From the NCBI GenBank assembly GCA_020744425.1, contig JAGMUV010000006.1, forward strand, positions 1,116,001 to 1,180,000: 64,000 nucleotides of DNA, in the 5' to 3' direction. The notes under the pieces are model-generated. The model was not told the origin of the DNA. It was given only the letters and a program-made list of their open reading frames with translations, and searched no databases. The position numbers were made by a program, and so were the translations under genes. This DNA comes from Dactylonectria macrodidyma. Taxonomy: Eukaryota > Ascomycota > Sordariomycetes > Hypocreales > Nectriaceae. Below, piece by piece: positions 47,152 through 58,572 of the stretch; position 1 is the stretch's first letter, and each line of letters begins with the position of its first letter.

Positions 47152-50100
47152 ATTTTTTGCCCTTCGCAATGTCATTTGGTCAAGGCTGATGACAGTTGGT
47201 GATGGTAAGTGAGAACAATCATGTGTTGGGGGGACGTCGAGAATAGAGTGGTCAGTTACCTATGAGGCTTATGATTGAGAAATAGACGAAGGGAAATCTT
47301 GAAACCCACGGCACAAATGATCGCACCAACTTGTTTTACTACCTTATCGAAGTATTCAGGGCCTGCGGTACCATTCTAGTTACTGAACCCGTCACGACCG
47401 TCATGTAAGGGGCTTCTAAAGTCTCTAGATACTCGATTCCTGACGTACTTCACGGGCATCCCGGAGAAAAACTGGGAATCATCGCGTCATGAAGCCGCTT
47501 GTCCCTTTGACATGCCTAGGAGCAGCAATCCTTTCCTCTCTCCTACATAGCGGCGACCATGCCCGTATACTTGAGGAGTCTGGAGCCACAGTAAGCCACT
47601 GCAGTGGCTGCATTGGAAGCACACCCGAATGTATTAATGGGAGGCCCTGGTCCGTGAATAGTTCGATGGCCTTAATGCCCTAGGTGGCCCTCCTCGGCCG
47701 ATCTGCACCAAGCGAATAAGGAGCCCAGGGAAGTCCACCTATCCCAGAACTGGCAACACTAGGGACCATGATTGAAACACAAATAATGGGATTAAACTCT
47801 CAAGTAAGCTGCTGGTCGAAGAGAGAGCCCTTGGTCGGTGTTGCATTTGTTGGCAGCCACTAATGTACCGAGTCCACTCCGATGTTCATAGGTGCCAGTC
47901 TCATTATGAGGCAGACCAGAATTCGGTTCCATAAGATCAGCCGCCAGACGAAAACTATTGAACGGTGGACCAGTCATCTTATTTCATGCACATATTTAAG
48001 TCGGCGATTGGCTAGGAGTCAGACTATATTGTGCTCTGTCCAAGCCCGCAGCTGTTGTTGATCGGTTGTAAGAGTATGACTCGCCAGTGACGATATAACT
48101 CATTTCTGTATCCTCAATTCCCGACAGTCCATTCCGCTGAATGCACAATTTTCCGTCAACGCACCTCCCGGATGCAGCTCTCGTGGTGCTCAATGATCCG
48201 CCAAGCCAAGCACCATACAATCACAAGGATGTCGGTGCCTAGTGTGAATAGTTGAACAGTCACATCATAAGTCCTTGTTTTAAATAATTCATCTACGTCC
48301 ATCAAGTATCTGCTAGAATCTGAGCTCTACTATGTGGATGGAAGCCATTGAAGCTACGAGTTAAGTATCTGCGCCCCGCTTGGTTAGAAGGGATGCATTC
48401 CTGGAGTCCTACGTACATTACACTCCATTTACCCCCGCAGTTCAACTTCTATGTCAACGAATTCATATAATCCCGGAATGCAATTTATCAAACGTGTCTG
48501 GAAAATACGGTAAATGGTGAGCTTAACTTTAATGGAAGTGCCGAGACTCGGTCCGCTCTGTGCAACGGGCGCCACATACCAGTCAGCCTTGGCAGAGACC
48601 GGTAGAGACAATGGTGGTCCTAGCTTGTTGTTGCGGGAGTAAATTGCACACAGTGATCGATCAGAATCTGGGAATCTGAAACAGGTTAAAGTGCCGAGTT
48701 GAAACCCATGTCTCTGACGCTTAATGGGTACTGATATTGCTCGCGGCCCGGTGGATTGGGGTAAATATGGATGGCCATCATGAGGTGACGGACAACATCA
48801 CTTGTGAGGGATGGGCTGGCCAGGTTTCATGTCGAAAATAAGACATAGCGACAAACGCAACTGTTGGATAGTGGTGAGATTTTTGGTTCTGAGACTGCAC
48901 CTGCATCACGAACCTGACCGCTTGAAAGGCTTTGGGCAGCAGTCGATGCCGTTGACATGGTTCCGGATGCCGAGTTGACTGGGGTCCCCAACCAAGGTCG
49001 CGACCATTTTCCTTGTTTTGATGGGATGGGTCGTCGTCAGCGCAGCGACCAAAACAAGGCCGAACGAATAAAGGCAAACGGAGGGAGCTGGAGACGATCG
49101 GACAATACTTAGTGGGAAGAGCCCCTGGTTTCTGCAGGACGGAGACGGAGCACATGCGTATGTGGAATACTATACAACGCAGAACCTTACGTGGTGATAC
49201 TGCAATGCCTGCTTTACAGCGACATTCGTCGAGAATGAAACCGAATGGCAAGTATGAGCACATGGCCGGCGCAACGCAGACTCGATCTTTGATTTGGCCG
49301 ATATTCCGTAGCCGCAATGCACGCCATCTCGTGCAGATCACGTCAATCATTCGATCGGGCAAGTTAAGCCGTACGTAGACGTAGTACATATGTAGATCGG
49401 AAAGTCGTCGGGAGCTGCGGCAGTACAATGATTCGGACACTAGAAGTTCAAGTGCCGCTGAGAAAGCATCCAGTGCATCCGCAGAAAGTCGGAATCCCTG
49501 TCGCGCTGGATATGGTCCCGCTGCTCGGGTGCCGTTGCAGTTTTTGATGGGCCTTGAATGGGTCTTGGAGGACGCCACAGGCTCACAGCTGATATTTTGG
49601 AGCATCTGATAGGCGGCACTGGAGGCATCGTGGGCGTGTCTTGGATGTGTCTTTGGTAGGCGTCGTGGGTGGTTGTGGATGGGTGGAGGTGCTGCAGCAT
49701 GTGGACCCGCCCCCTCTCACCCATTGTTTATACTTCTGTGTGAGTGACCTCGAGACAATAGGAGAGCTCGGCGACGGGACTTTCCTTAGATACGGGTGTA
49801 GAGCAGCAGAGCAGGTGGTACAGAGACCGGGTGGCAGCAAGTGGCAGAAAGTGGGTCCCATTGGCTTCGCCGTCTCCAGGGCAGCAACCGGCAACCCACT
49901 TGCACCTGCCCCATGCATGGTGGGCGCTGCTTGGTGCTGTTTTGGCTGTTTTGGGTTCCCACCTCAACCTAGAAGTCGCAGGACCGACACCACTGCAACT
50001 GCGCCGCCAACACAAACGCAATCAGCAGGTCATTCACACTCTCTTTGTCTCTGACTCTGTCTGTCTCTACTACGTACACACACTCACTCACTATTCTCGA

Positions 50101-50380
50101 CCCTCTTTACTCTTCTTCTATTCCTTCAATCTTGTCCATTTCTGCGAGTCCACCTAGCTCGTGTGTGTGTTATTTTCCCTGTTCGGCTTCGTATCTCGAT
50201 TTATTTTGGAGTTGGTGGTTGGACTCGGGTGCTCAATCCACCCACCCAAACAAAACAACAAGCTTTTGTTGTTATTCCCAGAGCACCGGCGATCGTAACG
50301 GCCGTCAAGCTCCCAATGCTTCCGCCCTGAGCGCCACAACGCCTCTCCCATATCCATTCAGCATGTTGCGCAGCTAAAGG
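47152..50380. other. Decayed interval with coding-like fragments, then leader of the DH/PH gene
   Basis: 47.2-48.7 kb has several short frames with protein-like texture on the minus strand (47792-47977, 47996-48220, 48429-48611) and one plus frame (47489-47683) whose start looks like a signal peptide (MKPLVPLTCLGAAILSSLL). No joined model can be built and I recognise no domain. A 275-codon minus frame at 48778-49605 has no homology I can name. 49.7-50.4 kb is the C/T-rich promoter and leader of the gene at 50486. Confidence 0.4.
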
Positions 50381-50477
50381 TAATTCCCAACTTGAGCTCT
50401 TTTGCCGTCGACAACCATTCTGCTCCCCCACAATCACCCATTCCGCCATGCGCTGACCGAATCTCGACAACCTCCAG
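50381..50477 (+). other. Probable intron in the 5' untranslated leader of the DH/PH gene
   Basis: Donor GTAATT at 50381, branch-like GCTGACC near 50452-50458 and acceptor CTCCAG ending at 50477 define a 97-nt intron just before the start codon at 50486. A four-codon upstream frame (ATG TTG CGC AGC TAA) starts at 50363, just ahead of the donor. Confidence 0.45.
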
Positions 50478-50485
50478 CCGAGGCC

Positions 50486-53400
50486 ATGTCGTCACCAAAC
50501 ACAGTCACCGAAGACGATCCATCGCCCGAGCCCGCGACACCTAACATCCCCGAGACCACCGAGACCACCGAAACCCCCGTGGACCCTGTGGCTCCCGTAA
50601 CCCCTCACAAGGCTTCGGCCACCAAGAAGATCGCCAATGCCAAAGTCACGCCCAAGTCGGCCCCAGTGGCCGGCAGAGCCCGCGCCCGAACGTCTTCGAA
50701 AAGGCCGGAGCCTACCCTCCTCGCCGACTTTCTCCTGGGGCGCCCCTCGCCAGCTAGAATTGCCGCCGACCGCCAACGAAGGATGAGTCTCGAAGCCGTC
50801 AAGGCCGAGCTGCGTCACGAGATGAAGCAAAGTGCCGTGAGGCAGGTCCAACCTCCGGGTGGCGTGAAGGATCGCGTAAAGAAGTGGCAGAAGGCCAATG
50901 CCGCGATAACAATCGAAGACGGCGCGGACGATGCGGCAACAGAGCCCACAGATCTTGCCTTCAATGGCGAGGACATTCACAGCGTCACCGAAGAGGATCG
51001 GATACGGATCAAGATGCGGAAGAAATCCCAACCAATCAGCAAATCACAGGAAACCTTTGAACCGAAGAACGCACCGCCTTCGGAAGAGCCACCAAAGATT
51101 CGACCCAAGAAGAGAGTCGTTAGTGACGAGCACTGGCGGAAGAATCGCACCAAAAAAGGCGTCTCGAAGAACGCCAATAGCGCAGGCCAGACTCCGATCC
51201 CCAAAGATTTCACTATCCGCAACGCCGCCAACCCGACTGTCTCGAGCAAGGTCAAGTCATGGGCCTCCAAAGTAGAGATTCCCGATACCCCACCGCCACG
51301 GAGTCACAGATACGCCAAGTCCGTCGGGTCCAGAGCATGGACTGAGGACACTGAGAGCGAATTGTACAGCGACTTGGCCGAGACCGTAAGCGATGCCACG
51401 CCTAGCCTTGCCACCAACAGTCGGGTGACAGGTCAAAAATCTGCCAAGTCTGTATCAGCGGTCGACGATGGTATTCGGGTCACGCCAATCAGGAAAATGC
51501 AGCTGGACGACGATGGCATCCGAGTGCGGCCCATGAGCGCAGTGTCATCAGACGCAGGTACTTCACAGCCTGGTTCTGTTCGGACAGCCAGGTTAAGGCG
51601 AAAGTCTGCTCACAGTTCACGACGGTCTAGCCCTCGGTCAGAGAGAACCAAGGTAGCCGAGAAACGCCGCGATGAACCTAAGACTGAGGTGTCTGAAGAG
51701 CAGTCCGAGCTCACCCAAACCGACATCACTGCAGATGAATCTCATCTCTCAAAAACAACAAAGGAGAGTCACTCGACGGTCGATACTGAAGATCCGCACT
51801 CAGTACTTAACACTCCCACTAAACGTCGGAGTGTTTCTGGCAGTAGGAGGAGACCCCGACCTGAGAGCTTCCACTCCAGCTCTACGGCGCGCAAAGACCA
51901 ACCGCCTTTCGATCCTAATGAGGAAATCGACTTGGAGCCACCTTTGATGGACGAATCTGATCTGTCGTCCAGCATCCTAGCCAAGTCCATTGCAGATATC
52001 CCGGGCGAAATTCCTTTTGGAAACTCCGCCTTTAGTGAACTGGACCTTCCGCTTCATGGGGGCCCTCCACGCAGTCGCCCCAAGAGACCCAAAGTGGACA
52101 GAAACACGAGCTTCAAGAGCATGCCCAGTGTGTTTAAGAAGGTCATGGAGGAGGGGAAGAAGATGATTCACGAAATGAACGAACCTCCGAGGCACGCCCA
52201 GCCAAACAATCCCCCCAGCATTGAAAAGTGGTTGAACAACACTGTAGAGGCCAACAATAGTTCGGATCCGTTCGTCGACCAACCAAATGAAGAACAGAAG
52301 GAAGAGCCTGTGCCTGTTCTCAAAGAAGAGCCGACATCTGCCCACGAGGAACAGACCGAAGAGCGTGAGCCGAGCCCTGAAATCGTGTCTCCGTCAGGGA
52401 CCAAGGCACGACGAAAATCATCCCGTGGGCAGAAGCGACGAGCCTCAAGTCAAAAGCTTGGCAAGATAGAGACTGAGAAATCGGCCGAGCCACCTACCGA
52501 AGCTCCTCAACCAAGCCCTGAGCCCAAGGTCCAACCTGTTGAGGAACGAACACCAGAGCCAAAACGACAGTCGACCAAGGAACAGACCAAGTCGCCACAT
52601 TCTGGCGGATTAAAAAGGAGTCGAGCAACCCGAACCACATCGACGCCTATCAAGTCAGGGACCAAAAAGCAGTTACTCGGCATGCTGAAAGAGGCCTTTC
52701 AGGGAGAATCTGGTAATCAGCTACCCAAACCAAAGGCTTACCAAAGTCGAGAAGAAAGGATGTACGAGCATGAGCTTGACTCTGAGCCCAGCTACAGATA
52801 TGATGACGACGACAGATATGATGATGAACGGACGTTTACGTATGATGAGGAGACGGAGGATTGGGAGGAGTCTGATGTCCACAGCCACAGAGATCAGAGT
52901 ACGGTACTCTCTAAACCCAGCTCCGTCTCCCCAGTCGAGGAGGACCGTCGAGACCTACAGGACAGCCGAATGCAAGTACCACCACTCAAGATGCTCGGAC
53001 CTCGACTGAGGCCACCAACCAACGGCCATCATGAGCTCTCAACTATTCTATCTGAGGAGGGCTCTAGCGCAGTCGGCTCAGACTTGACCAGCTCCACCAT
53101 GACCGACTCCACCGTGACCCAGTCAACAGTTCTCACAGGGGAGAGTGAACTCTCAAAATCGAGGAACCAGGGTTCAGGTCTAAAACGCCGCCTTACTCGC
53201 CATTCTGATCTTGTCTCCGTCCTCTCATTACCCAACGACAATGATGTTCCCATCGCAATCAAGAGCAATAGGTCACGCCCGAGCTTCCGCAAGAATCGAG
53301 CTGGGCCCGACGATGTCACCACCGATGACCTGCTCAGAGAATTTGCTGATGACGAGAACCTCTACCTCCGAGAGCTCAAGACTCTCGTTGATGGCGTTAT

Positions 53401-56374
53401 TCCTGTACTTCTCTCCCAAGTCGTCAACGACGACAACGCCACCGAGCTCTTCGGCTCTGGACACCGAAACAGTCGAGTGAGCAGCATGTCAAAATCCGTC
53501 ATTCATATGGGAGTTGCACTTGAGAAGCTAAAGATGACCCACCGAAAAGCCCCAGTCTCAGATATGCGCCGTTTGGCAACCTGGGGCCATGGTGTGGTGC
53601 CTATTTATCACAAGTACCTCGATGCCTGGAGACTAGGTTTTCAAGACCTGGTAGTCAACCTTGCACCTGCTTCTGGGAATCCCGATGATGAAGACTCTCT
53701 CCTGGATGCCATGCCAAGAAATGAGTATGGCGATATCGTTGATGCCGAAGGAGAACGGGTCGACGTTGCACATCTCTTGAAGCGTCCCCTCCTGCGAGTC
53801 AAGCAGATGGCCAAATTTTTCAAGTGCATCGACTCAATCATTGGATCTAACGACTCGTATTACCTTGTAAGGGATTTCGAAGATTTGCAGGACAAGGCCC
53901 GGCGTCGTCACCGAGAAGAGAGCGCCAGGTTGGTAGATGAGGACGCAAACAACACCGATACCACAAGGTCGCGAGACCTGCGAACGCTCGCCCCAATGGA
54001 ATACGTCACAATCGAACCAACCCGCCAAGTCAGCGCCAAAGACTTCTTTTCTCTCGACCTGGCTCATTCAAATGGCCAGCGACTTGAGTGTCAGGTCGAG
54101 TTGGTTCACAGAGACAATGAGCGCCATCCTGAAGACAAGGGCGACATCCTAATCCGAGAAACAGGTGGTGGTCGCCGGTCATACCTTTTGTTCCCACCTA
54201 TTCCCATGGAAATCATCTCCGCGCGAACGGGAGAAGGCAACTTCGACATGGTGGTGATGATCAGGGGTACGCACGACGACCGACCGTGGCATGAACTCCT
54301 CACCCTTACAACCGACAACGAGGATCAGATTCTAGACTGGCTAGATGTCCTTCCCGTGGCCCCCGTCCCACCGAGAGAGCCAGAGCCGAGTGTTTGCGGC
54401 GATGACGAAGCAAAGCTCAGGATGAACGACGTCCCGGTGGGCGTGCGCGGATCTAGCAAACGTTCCCACAAATCCTCTCGCTCCCCCCGCTCCTCTCACT
54501 CTCCTCACTCTCCTCACTCTCCTCTCGTTGAAACATCGCCAGCAAGCCCACAAACCCCAACGAAGCGATCTCTTCCATCCCGATATCGACCTCGCTCAGC
54601 AGGGCCGTCAACACCACCACCTGCCACACAGTCGGATGATCCTGACTTGGAGAGGACGCCAACGCAGGATGACTATTCAGAAAGAACTTCTGAAGAGAGG
54701 AGCACTCCCCTTAGTGAGGATATGCGCCCTGACCCTTCGATGTTCCAGAAAACCCCCAACAGCACGCCTTACCGAGATGATGGAGCACCGCCTCCCCCAG
54801 TTCATCGTACTTTGAGCCCCAGCCCCAGTCCTCAGTCTTCTTCGAAGCCACAGTCTCTAAGCCCTGCTGTTGAGCTCCAGGCCAATGGTCGCATCAAGCG
54901 CCGAACTTCTTCTCCTCTGAAGCATGAATATCTTCCGTCAGAAGGCTCATCCGTTGCTGGAACTTCCCTCACGGATGGCACAGATTTGTCCGAAGACTAT
55001 ACTGAAACAGAATCCGATTATGAATCTTCCGATGACGAGATTGAGAGTGTGGACCTACCTGAAACTGAGCTTGGGGTAAGTATCAAGCAAGAACGAGCCC
55101 GTCCCCCTCCTCTCGTAGAGTCAGTCATCTCCGACTCGGCATACAGCCTCACGCCATCCAACTCTGCATCGCAAGCTGGTCTTCATGGCCGTAAGATTGC
55201 TCCCGAGGAAAACGCCTTAAGATTCTCATCCTCAATCAGCAAGTGGTCAGACAAAGCCGGCAACTGGAAGGACATATCCGCAGAATATTGTTCCATCATC
55301 GTTTCACCAGGCCTTATTGAGGCCTATGCCCCCCACCTTGGTTCCGCCCCTGACGGGAGTAATGAGAAGCCGATGTTGGCATTGGACCTCACGCCTGTGG
55401 TCTTGATCCGACAGAGCACAGTTGTTGATCTTGAAATCCGCTCCGCAGTGAAAGTGGATTGCCTTTTGTCCAACTCACATGGTGGAGGAAACTTTCGCTT
55501 CCGATGTCACACCGCTCCAGACTGCTTCAATCTTTACAAGGCAGTCCACCACGCTCGCCTCAACAACCAGAAGTTTATCGAACTTGAAAATGAGGCGAGA
55601 TTCAAGAGCTTTGGCGAACGAAAGGCGCCTATTGGGTTTGAAGACGAAACGAGCAGCCGAAGAAAAAGCTGGTTTGGCCGTAAGAACAGCTACAGGAGCT
55701 CAGTTCGCGCTCCTTCTCAATCACATGACGGTGCTAGTACAACACCATCGTCGAGTCTATCTGCGACCAGCTTCCTGAAACGACTCACTGGAGGCGCAAA
55801 CCTCCCTTTCAACCTTGCCCGATCCTCTGTCGACAGACAGACTCGAGCTAGCGGCTACGGAAATAGCCTCTACACCCCTGACTCGTCCTCCGGTGCCAAC
55901 ACTCCTCGCTCGCCCTCCATCAGTGTTGAGAGCAGCGGCCGTGGCCCTGCGAACCTGGGAACAGAAAACATCCGCATTCGACTCCACCTTCTCATATCAG
56001 CCGCAAAGTGGGAAGATTTCGGTAACTGCAGCCTGCAAATCCGAAGACCACCCCCCGGTTGGCGCCAGGCCCTCCGCGCCAATCACGGATTAGAAAAGCG
56101 AGTGACAGTGACTACAATTCCGCGTAAGGACTCGGATAAACCCGTCATCCTTCTCGACGCCGTTTTGGGCAGTGGATGCTTCCAACAAATGGGTACCCGA
56201 GGAATCGTGTGCGGCGTGTGGGAGGAGATGAAAGACGACAACGGTGTGGTGGGAGCCGCGCCAGCTACGGGTGCCACAGGTGGTAATGTCAAGAAGTGGT
56301 GCTTCCAGTTTGCAAACGGCAACGAGGCGCACTGGGTATTGCAGCTGGTGCACCAGGAGGTGATGACATTTTAA
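50486..56374 (+). CDS. Large DH/PH-type putative Rho guanine nucleotide exchange factor
   Basis: One exon of 1962 residues. The ATG at 50486 is the first true ATG of the frame. Residues 1-930 are disordered, rich in Ser, Pro, Glu and Lys. Residues about 945-1125 resemble a DH (RhoGEF) domain: LLREFADDENLYLRELKTLV matches the first conserved helix and HLLKRPLLRVKQMAKFFKCI the third. Residues about 1168-1290 look like a PH domain. A Ser/Pro-rich linker includes HSPHSPHSPL repeats. Residues about 1575-1700 form a second PH-like domain (SKWSDKAGNWKDISAEYCSI), and the last 140 residues a beta-rich domain ending WVLQLVHQEVMTF. DH domains load GTP onto Rho-family GTPases and steer polarity and septation in hyphae, so a cortical role is inferred. 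The DH match is from motifs only; a pseudo-DH scaffold (Bud3-like) is possible. Confidence 0.8.
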   Translation: MSSPNTVTEDDPSPEPATPNIPETTETTETPVDPVAPVTPHKASATKKIANAKVTPKSAPVAGRARARTSSKRPEPTLLADFLLGRPSPARIAADRQRRMSLEAVKAELRHEMKQSAVRQVQPPGGVKDRVKKWQKANAAITIEDGADDAATEPTDLAFNGEDIHSVTEEDRIRIKMRKKSQPISKSQETFEPKNAPPSEEPPKIRPKKRVVSDEHWRKNRTKKGVSKNANSAGQTPIPKDFTIRNAANPTVSSKVKSWASKVEIPDTPPPRSHRYAKSVGSRAWTEDTESELYSDLAETVSDATPSLATNSRVTGQKSAKSVSAVDDGIRVTPIRKMQLDDDGIRVRPMSAVSSDAGTSQPGSVRTARLRRKSAHSSRRSSPRSERTKVAEKRRDEPKTEVSEEQSELTQTDITADESHLSKTTKESHSTVDTEDPHSVLNTPTKRRSVSGSRRRPRPESFHSSSTARKDQPPFDPNEEIDLEPPLMDESDLSSSILAKSIADIPGEIPFGNSAFSELDLPLHGGPPRSRPKRPKVDRNTSFKSMPSVFKKVMEEGKKMIHEMNEPPRHAQPNNPPSIEKWLNNTVEANNSSDPFVDQPNEEQKEEPVPVLKEEPTSAHEEQTEEREPSPEIVSPSGTKARRKSSRGQKRRASSQKLGKIETEKSAEPPTEAPQPSPEPKVQPVEERTPEPKRQSTKEQTKSPHSGGLKRSRATRTTSTPIKSGTKKQLLGMLKEAFQGESGNQLPKPKAYQSREERMYEHELDSEPSYRYDDDDRYDDERTFTYDEETEDWEESDVHSHRDQSTVLSKPSSVSPVEEDRRDLQDSRMQVPPLKMLGPRLRPPTNGHHELSTILSEEGSSAVGSDLTSSTMTDSTVTQSTVLTGESELSKSRNQGSGLKRRLTRHSDLVSVLSLPNDNDVPIAIKSNRSRPSFRKNRAGPDDVTTDDLLREFADDENLYLRELKTLVDGVIPVLLSQVVNDDNATELFGSGHRNSRVSSMSKSVIHMGVALEKLKMTHRKAPVSDMRRLATWGHGVVPIYHKYLDAWRLGFQDLVVNLAPASGNPDDEDSLLDAMPRNEYGDIVDAEGERVDVAHLLKRPLLRVKQMAKFFKCIDSIIGSNDSYYLVRDFEDLQDKARRRHREESARLVDEDANNTDTTRSRDLRTLAPMEYVTIEPTRQVSAKDFFSLDLAHSNGQRLECQVELVHRDNERHPEDKGDILIRETGGGRRSYLLFPPIPMEIISARTGEGNFDMVVMIRGTHDDRPWHELLTLTTDNEDQILDWLDVLPVAPVPPREPEPSVCGDDEAKLRMNDVPVGVRGSSKRSHKSSRSPRSSHSPHSPHSPLVETSPASPQTPTKRSLPSRYRPRSAGPSTPPPATQSDDPDLERTPTQDDYSERTSEERSTPLSEDMRPDPSMFQKTPNSTPYRDDGAPPPPVHRTLSPSPSPQSSSKPQSLSPAVELQANGRIKRRTSSPLKHEYLPSEGSSVAGTSLTDGTDLSEDYTETESDYESSDDEIESVDLPETELGVSIKQERARPPPLVESVISDSAYSLTPSNSASQAGLHGRKIAPEENALRFSSSISKWSDKAGNWKDISAEYCSIIVSPGLIEAYAPHLGSAPDGSNEKPMLALDLTPVVLIRQSTVVDLEIRSAVKVDCLLSNSHGGGNFRFRCHTAPDCFNLYKAVHHARLNNQKFIELENEARFKSFGERKAPIGFEDETSSRRKSWFGRKNSYRSSVRAPSQSHDGASTTPSSSLSATSFLKRLTGGANLPFNLARSSVDRQTRASGYGNSLYTPDSSSGANTPRSPSISVESSGRGPANLGTENIRIRLHLLISAAKWEDFGNCSLQIRRPPPGWRQALRANHGLEKRVTVTTIPRKDSDKPVILLDAVLGSGCFQQMGTRGIVCGVWEEMKDDNGVVGAAPATGATGGNVKKWCFQFANGNEAHWVLQLVHQEVMTF

Positions 56375-57678
56375 CTGTGATGCCTCATCCAACAGCTCCT
56401 CATGGGAGCGAACATTCACGGATTCTATTCATTTGCATTCCTTGGAGTCACGCACACGATGGCGCTCCAGGGATTTGTCATGATTCCCATGATTCCCTTT
56501 CCTTTCTCCATTTGTCCTTCTGTTTTGTTACTCTCGATTTTTTGATATCCCCTTGGTGTGCGCCACACACCACTTTTTCTTTTCTTCTGTTTATAGTCGG
56601 CTATCATTTGAGATGGCATAGCCTGAAGCCTTGCATTTTTTGTCTTTCTGGGTCTACATGTAAGGGGTGTGTATCTATGGGCATCTAGACAGGGAAGGCG
56701 TACAGGCGGATTAGGGTTGGACGTGTGGGAGATGTTCCGGCGGGGGGGTTGGTTCTTGTGCTGGATTCCTGAGACCAGTAATGACTGTTTTTTCGATTCT
56801 CTTGGGTCTCGTCTTTCCCACCCCCCTCCCTCTTTTTTTTTAAAGAAAAAGAAAAGGCTGTGGATGGCGAATGTGGGTAGTTTACGGGGAGAAGGGGGAG
56901 GGGATGACATATATATTACTCGAGAATGTATATCTATGCTGTTCAAGCCGTTGTCGCGGGGCCTGGATCTATGTTGTTGAATGACGAAGGCCGCCTTGTC
57001 GCCAGGTGTGGAGCAACACTTATGCTCTCTCTGCATCCCAAGCAGCAAGTTTTGTGCTTGTTTCATGCCAACTGTTTCCCAGGCGACACACAGTTTACTC
57101 TGCATGCTTAAATCATCATCAGCGTTGAACTCTTGGTTGGAAGAAAATGAAGAGAAGAAAGTACTTCAGCTTAGGGTACATTCATGGATATGGTCGGCCA
57201 AAGACGCCTGCTTACCCTGTAACCGGAGGCAGCCAGCTGAGAAGCTCGTGCCACACTATTTCGAGGAGATGATCACGAGGATCAGTGCAAGGCCAGGGAT
57301 TGACAAAAGTTATCCATCATCTAGCAAGGCTCATTAGGTGATAGATGTCTCTATTATTTTGTCAGTAACTGACTGCACCGCCACTTCTGGGGCGCAGAGG
57401 CAGCCCCTGTCGCCGCCACTAGGCCAACCACGTCATGACAATGACAATTGACAGCCTGAGCGAGGGAACAAATACGGCGAGTGCCCAAGGTGTCTCGTCG
57501 AGGTTGAACGGTAACCCTACAACTCATTATAAACCGAGCCAACCCAGAGACGATATTAAAGAGTTTGGCATCGGAATCCTATCGAGTCCAAGTTGACAGA
57601 CGAAGCCCAACTAAACAGTAACCCGATCATCAGGCGCAAGGAATCAATCACAAACACAAACACACGGAAACGGAACCA
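56375..57678. other. 3' region and intergenic spacer
   Basis: T-rich 3' region of the DH/PH gene to about 57.0 kb, including a T8/A-rich hairpin-like stretch near 56830-56860, then spacer. The last 140 bp are A/C-rich leader of the gene at 57679. No gene is supported here. Confidence 0.5.
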
Positions 57679-58572
57679 ATGTCTCACTCGAGTCACTCCC
57701 ACGAGACGAAGCCGCTCTGGCTCATTCAGCCTCGTCTGGATGCTGGCGAGTACCGCGAAAAACTCATAGGCAGCGTCGTCAAGTACCCCAACCTGCCCAC
57801 AGAGAAGCGCATCCCCTACCGATCCAACAAGCTTCCCCGCGAGCTCGTTAGCGACCTAGACCCGAAGCCTATCCAGGTCCGCAACGTCAATTTTTGGCAG
57901 CGTCGAATCAAAGATGCCAGGGTGTCGGCGTCTATAAACGAGATCCTCCAGGGCTTCGTCGAGCGTGCAAAGGAGGACAGCACCGAGAAGGTCGCGACTG
58001 TGGCGCGGCTCTGGCATATGGACTCGCCGGGTGAGAAGTTTAAGGAGCTGCTCAAGAACAAACAGTACTTTGAGGAACTGTTTGAGCTGCTGCGCGACAA
58101 CCACGATCAGGGTTACTTCATCACCGACATCGTGACGCTCGTCAACCTCGAGGTCAAGGACGAGTCGGCGAGGTCCAAGGGCGCAGGCGCCTCTGCCAAG
58201 GTACCAGTCGACCCGAATACCGGGATACGTGTCGGCGCCGGCGGGCACCGGCAAGTGGTGCGCGAGGCGGGTTACTCGGCGACGTACGACGAGGAGACGA
58301 TCGTATTCCTAGGTTACCGCCTGGTGCGACTGGAGAAGGCGGACGGGAAGCGAGCCAAGCTGGGGCGCGTGTTCCTGGGACAGAAGCACGGGTTCGCGGT
58401 GCGTGAAGGCTCCGACTACTGGCCTGAGATGATCGAGAAGCCGGTCGAAGGCAATGCAGAGCCATTTTTGGGCCCATCGACGCCCGAGGAGCCGCCGGAG
58501 AGGAGCGTCGAGGAGCAGGAGTGGGATCAGATTGTGGATGATCTCGGATTCGATCTGGAGGTTGTTGGTTGA
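57679..58572 (+). CDS. Unassigned 297-residue protein upstream of the NLR, possible membrane-active effector
   Basis: One exon, with a good A-rich context before the ATG at 57679 (GGAACCAATG). I cannot name the family. The first half (to about residue 140) is mixed and helical (INEILQGFVERAKEDSTEKV, FKELLKNKQYFEELFELL). The second half changes: a hydrophobic strand (GYFITDIVTLVNLEV, about 144-158), a Gly/Ser/Ala-rich loop (SKGAGASAKVPVDP), GIRVGAGG, then another strand (TIVFLGYRLVRLE, about 208-221). The last 50 residues are acidic and Pro/Glu-rich. Two long amphipathic strands around a Gly/Ser-rich turn recall the membrane-inserting hairpins of pore-forming proteins, including gasdermin-like fungal death effectors, but this is resemblance of layout only. 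It lies 0.87 kb upstream of the NLR and in the same direction. No signal peptide. Confidence 0.75.
   Translation: MSHSSHSHETKPLWLIQPRLDAGEYREKLIGSVVKYPNLPTEKRIPYRSNKLPRELVSDLDPKPIQVRNVNFWQRRIKDARVSASINEILQGFVERAKEDSTEKVATVARLWHMDSPGEKFKELLKNKQYFEELFELLRDNHDQGYFITDIVTLVNLEVKDESARSKGAGASAKVPVDPNTGIRVGAGGHRQVVREAGYSATYDEETIVFLGYRLVRLEKADGKRAKLGRVFLGQKHGFAVREGSDYWPEMIEKPVEGNAEPFLGPSTPEEPPERSVEEQEWDQIVDDLGFDLEVVG

Noticed and set aside
48778..49605. 275-codon minus-strand frame
   Set aside because: Long enough to note, but the composition is patchy, there is no domain, and it lies in decayed DNA; one such frame is not far from chance expectation in 64 kb.
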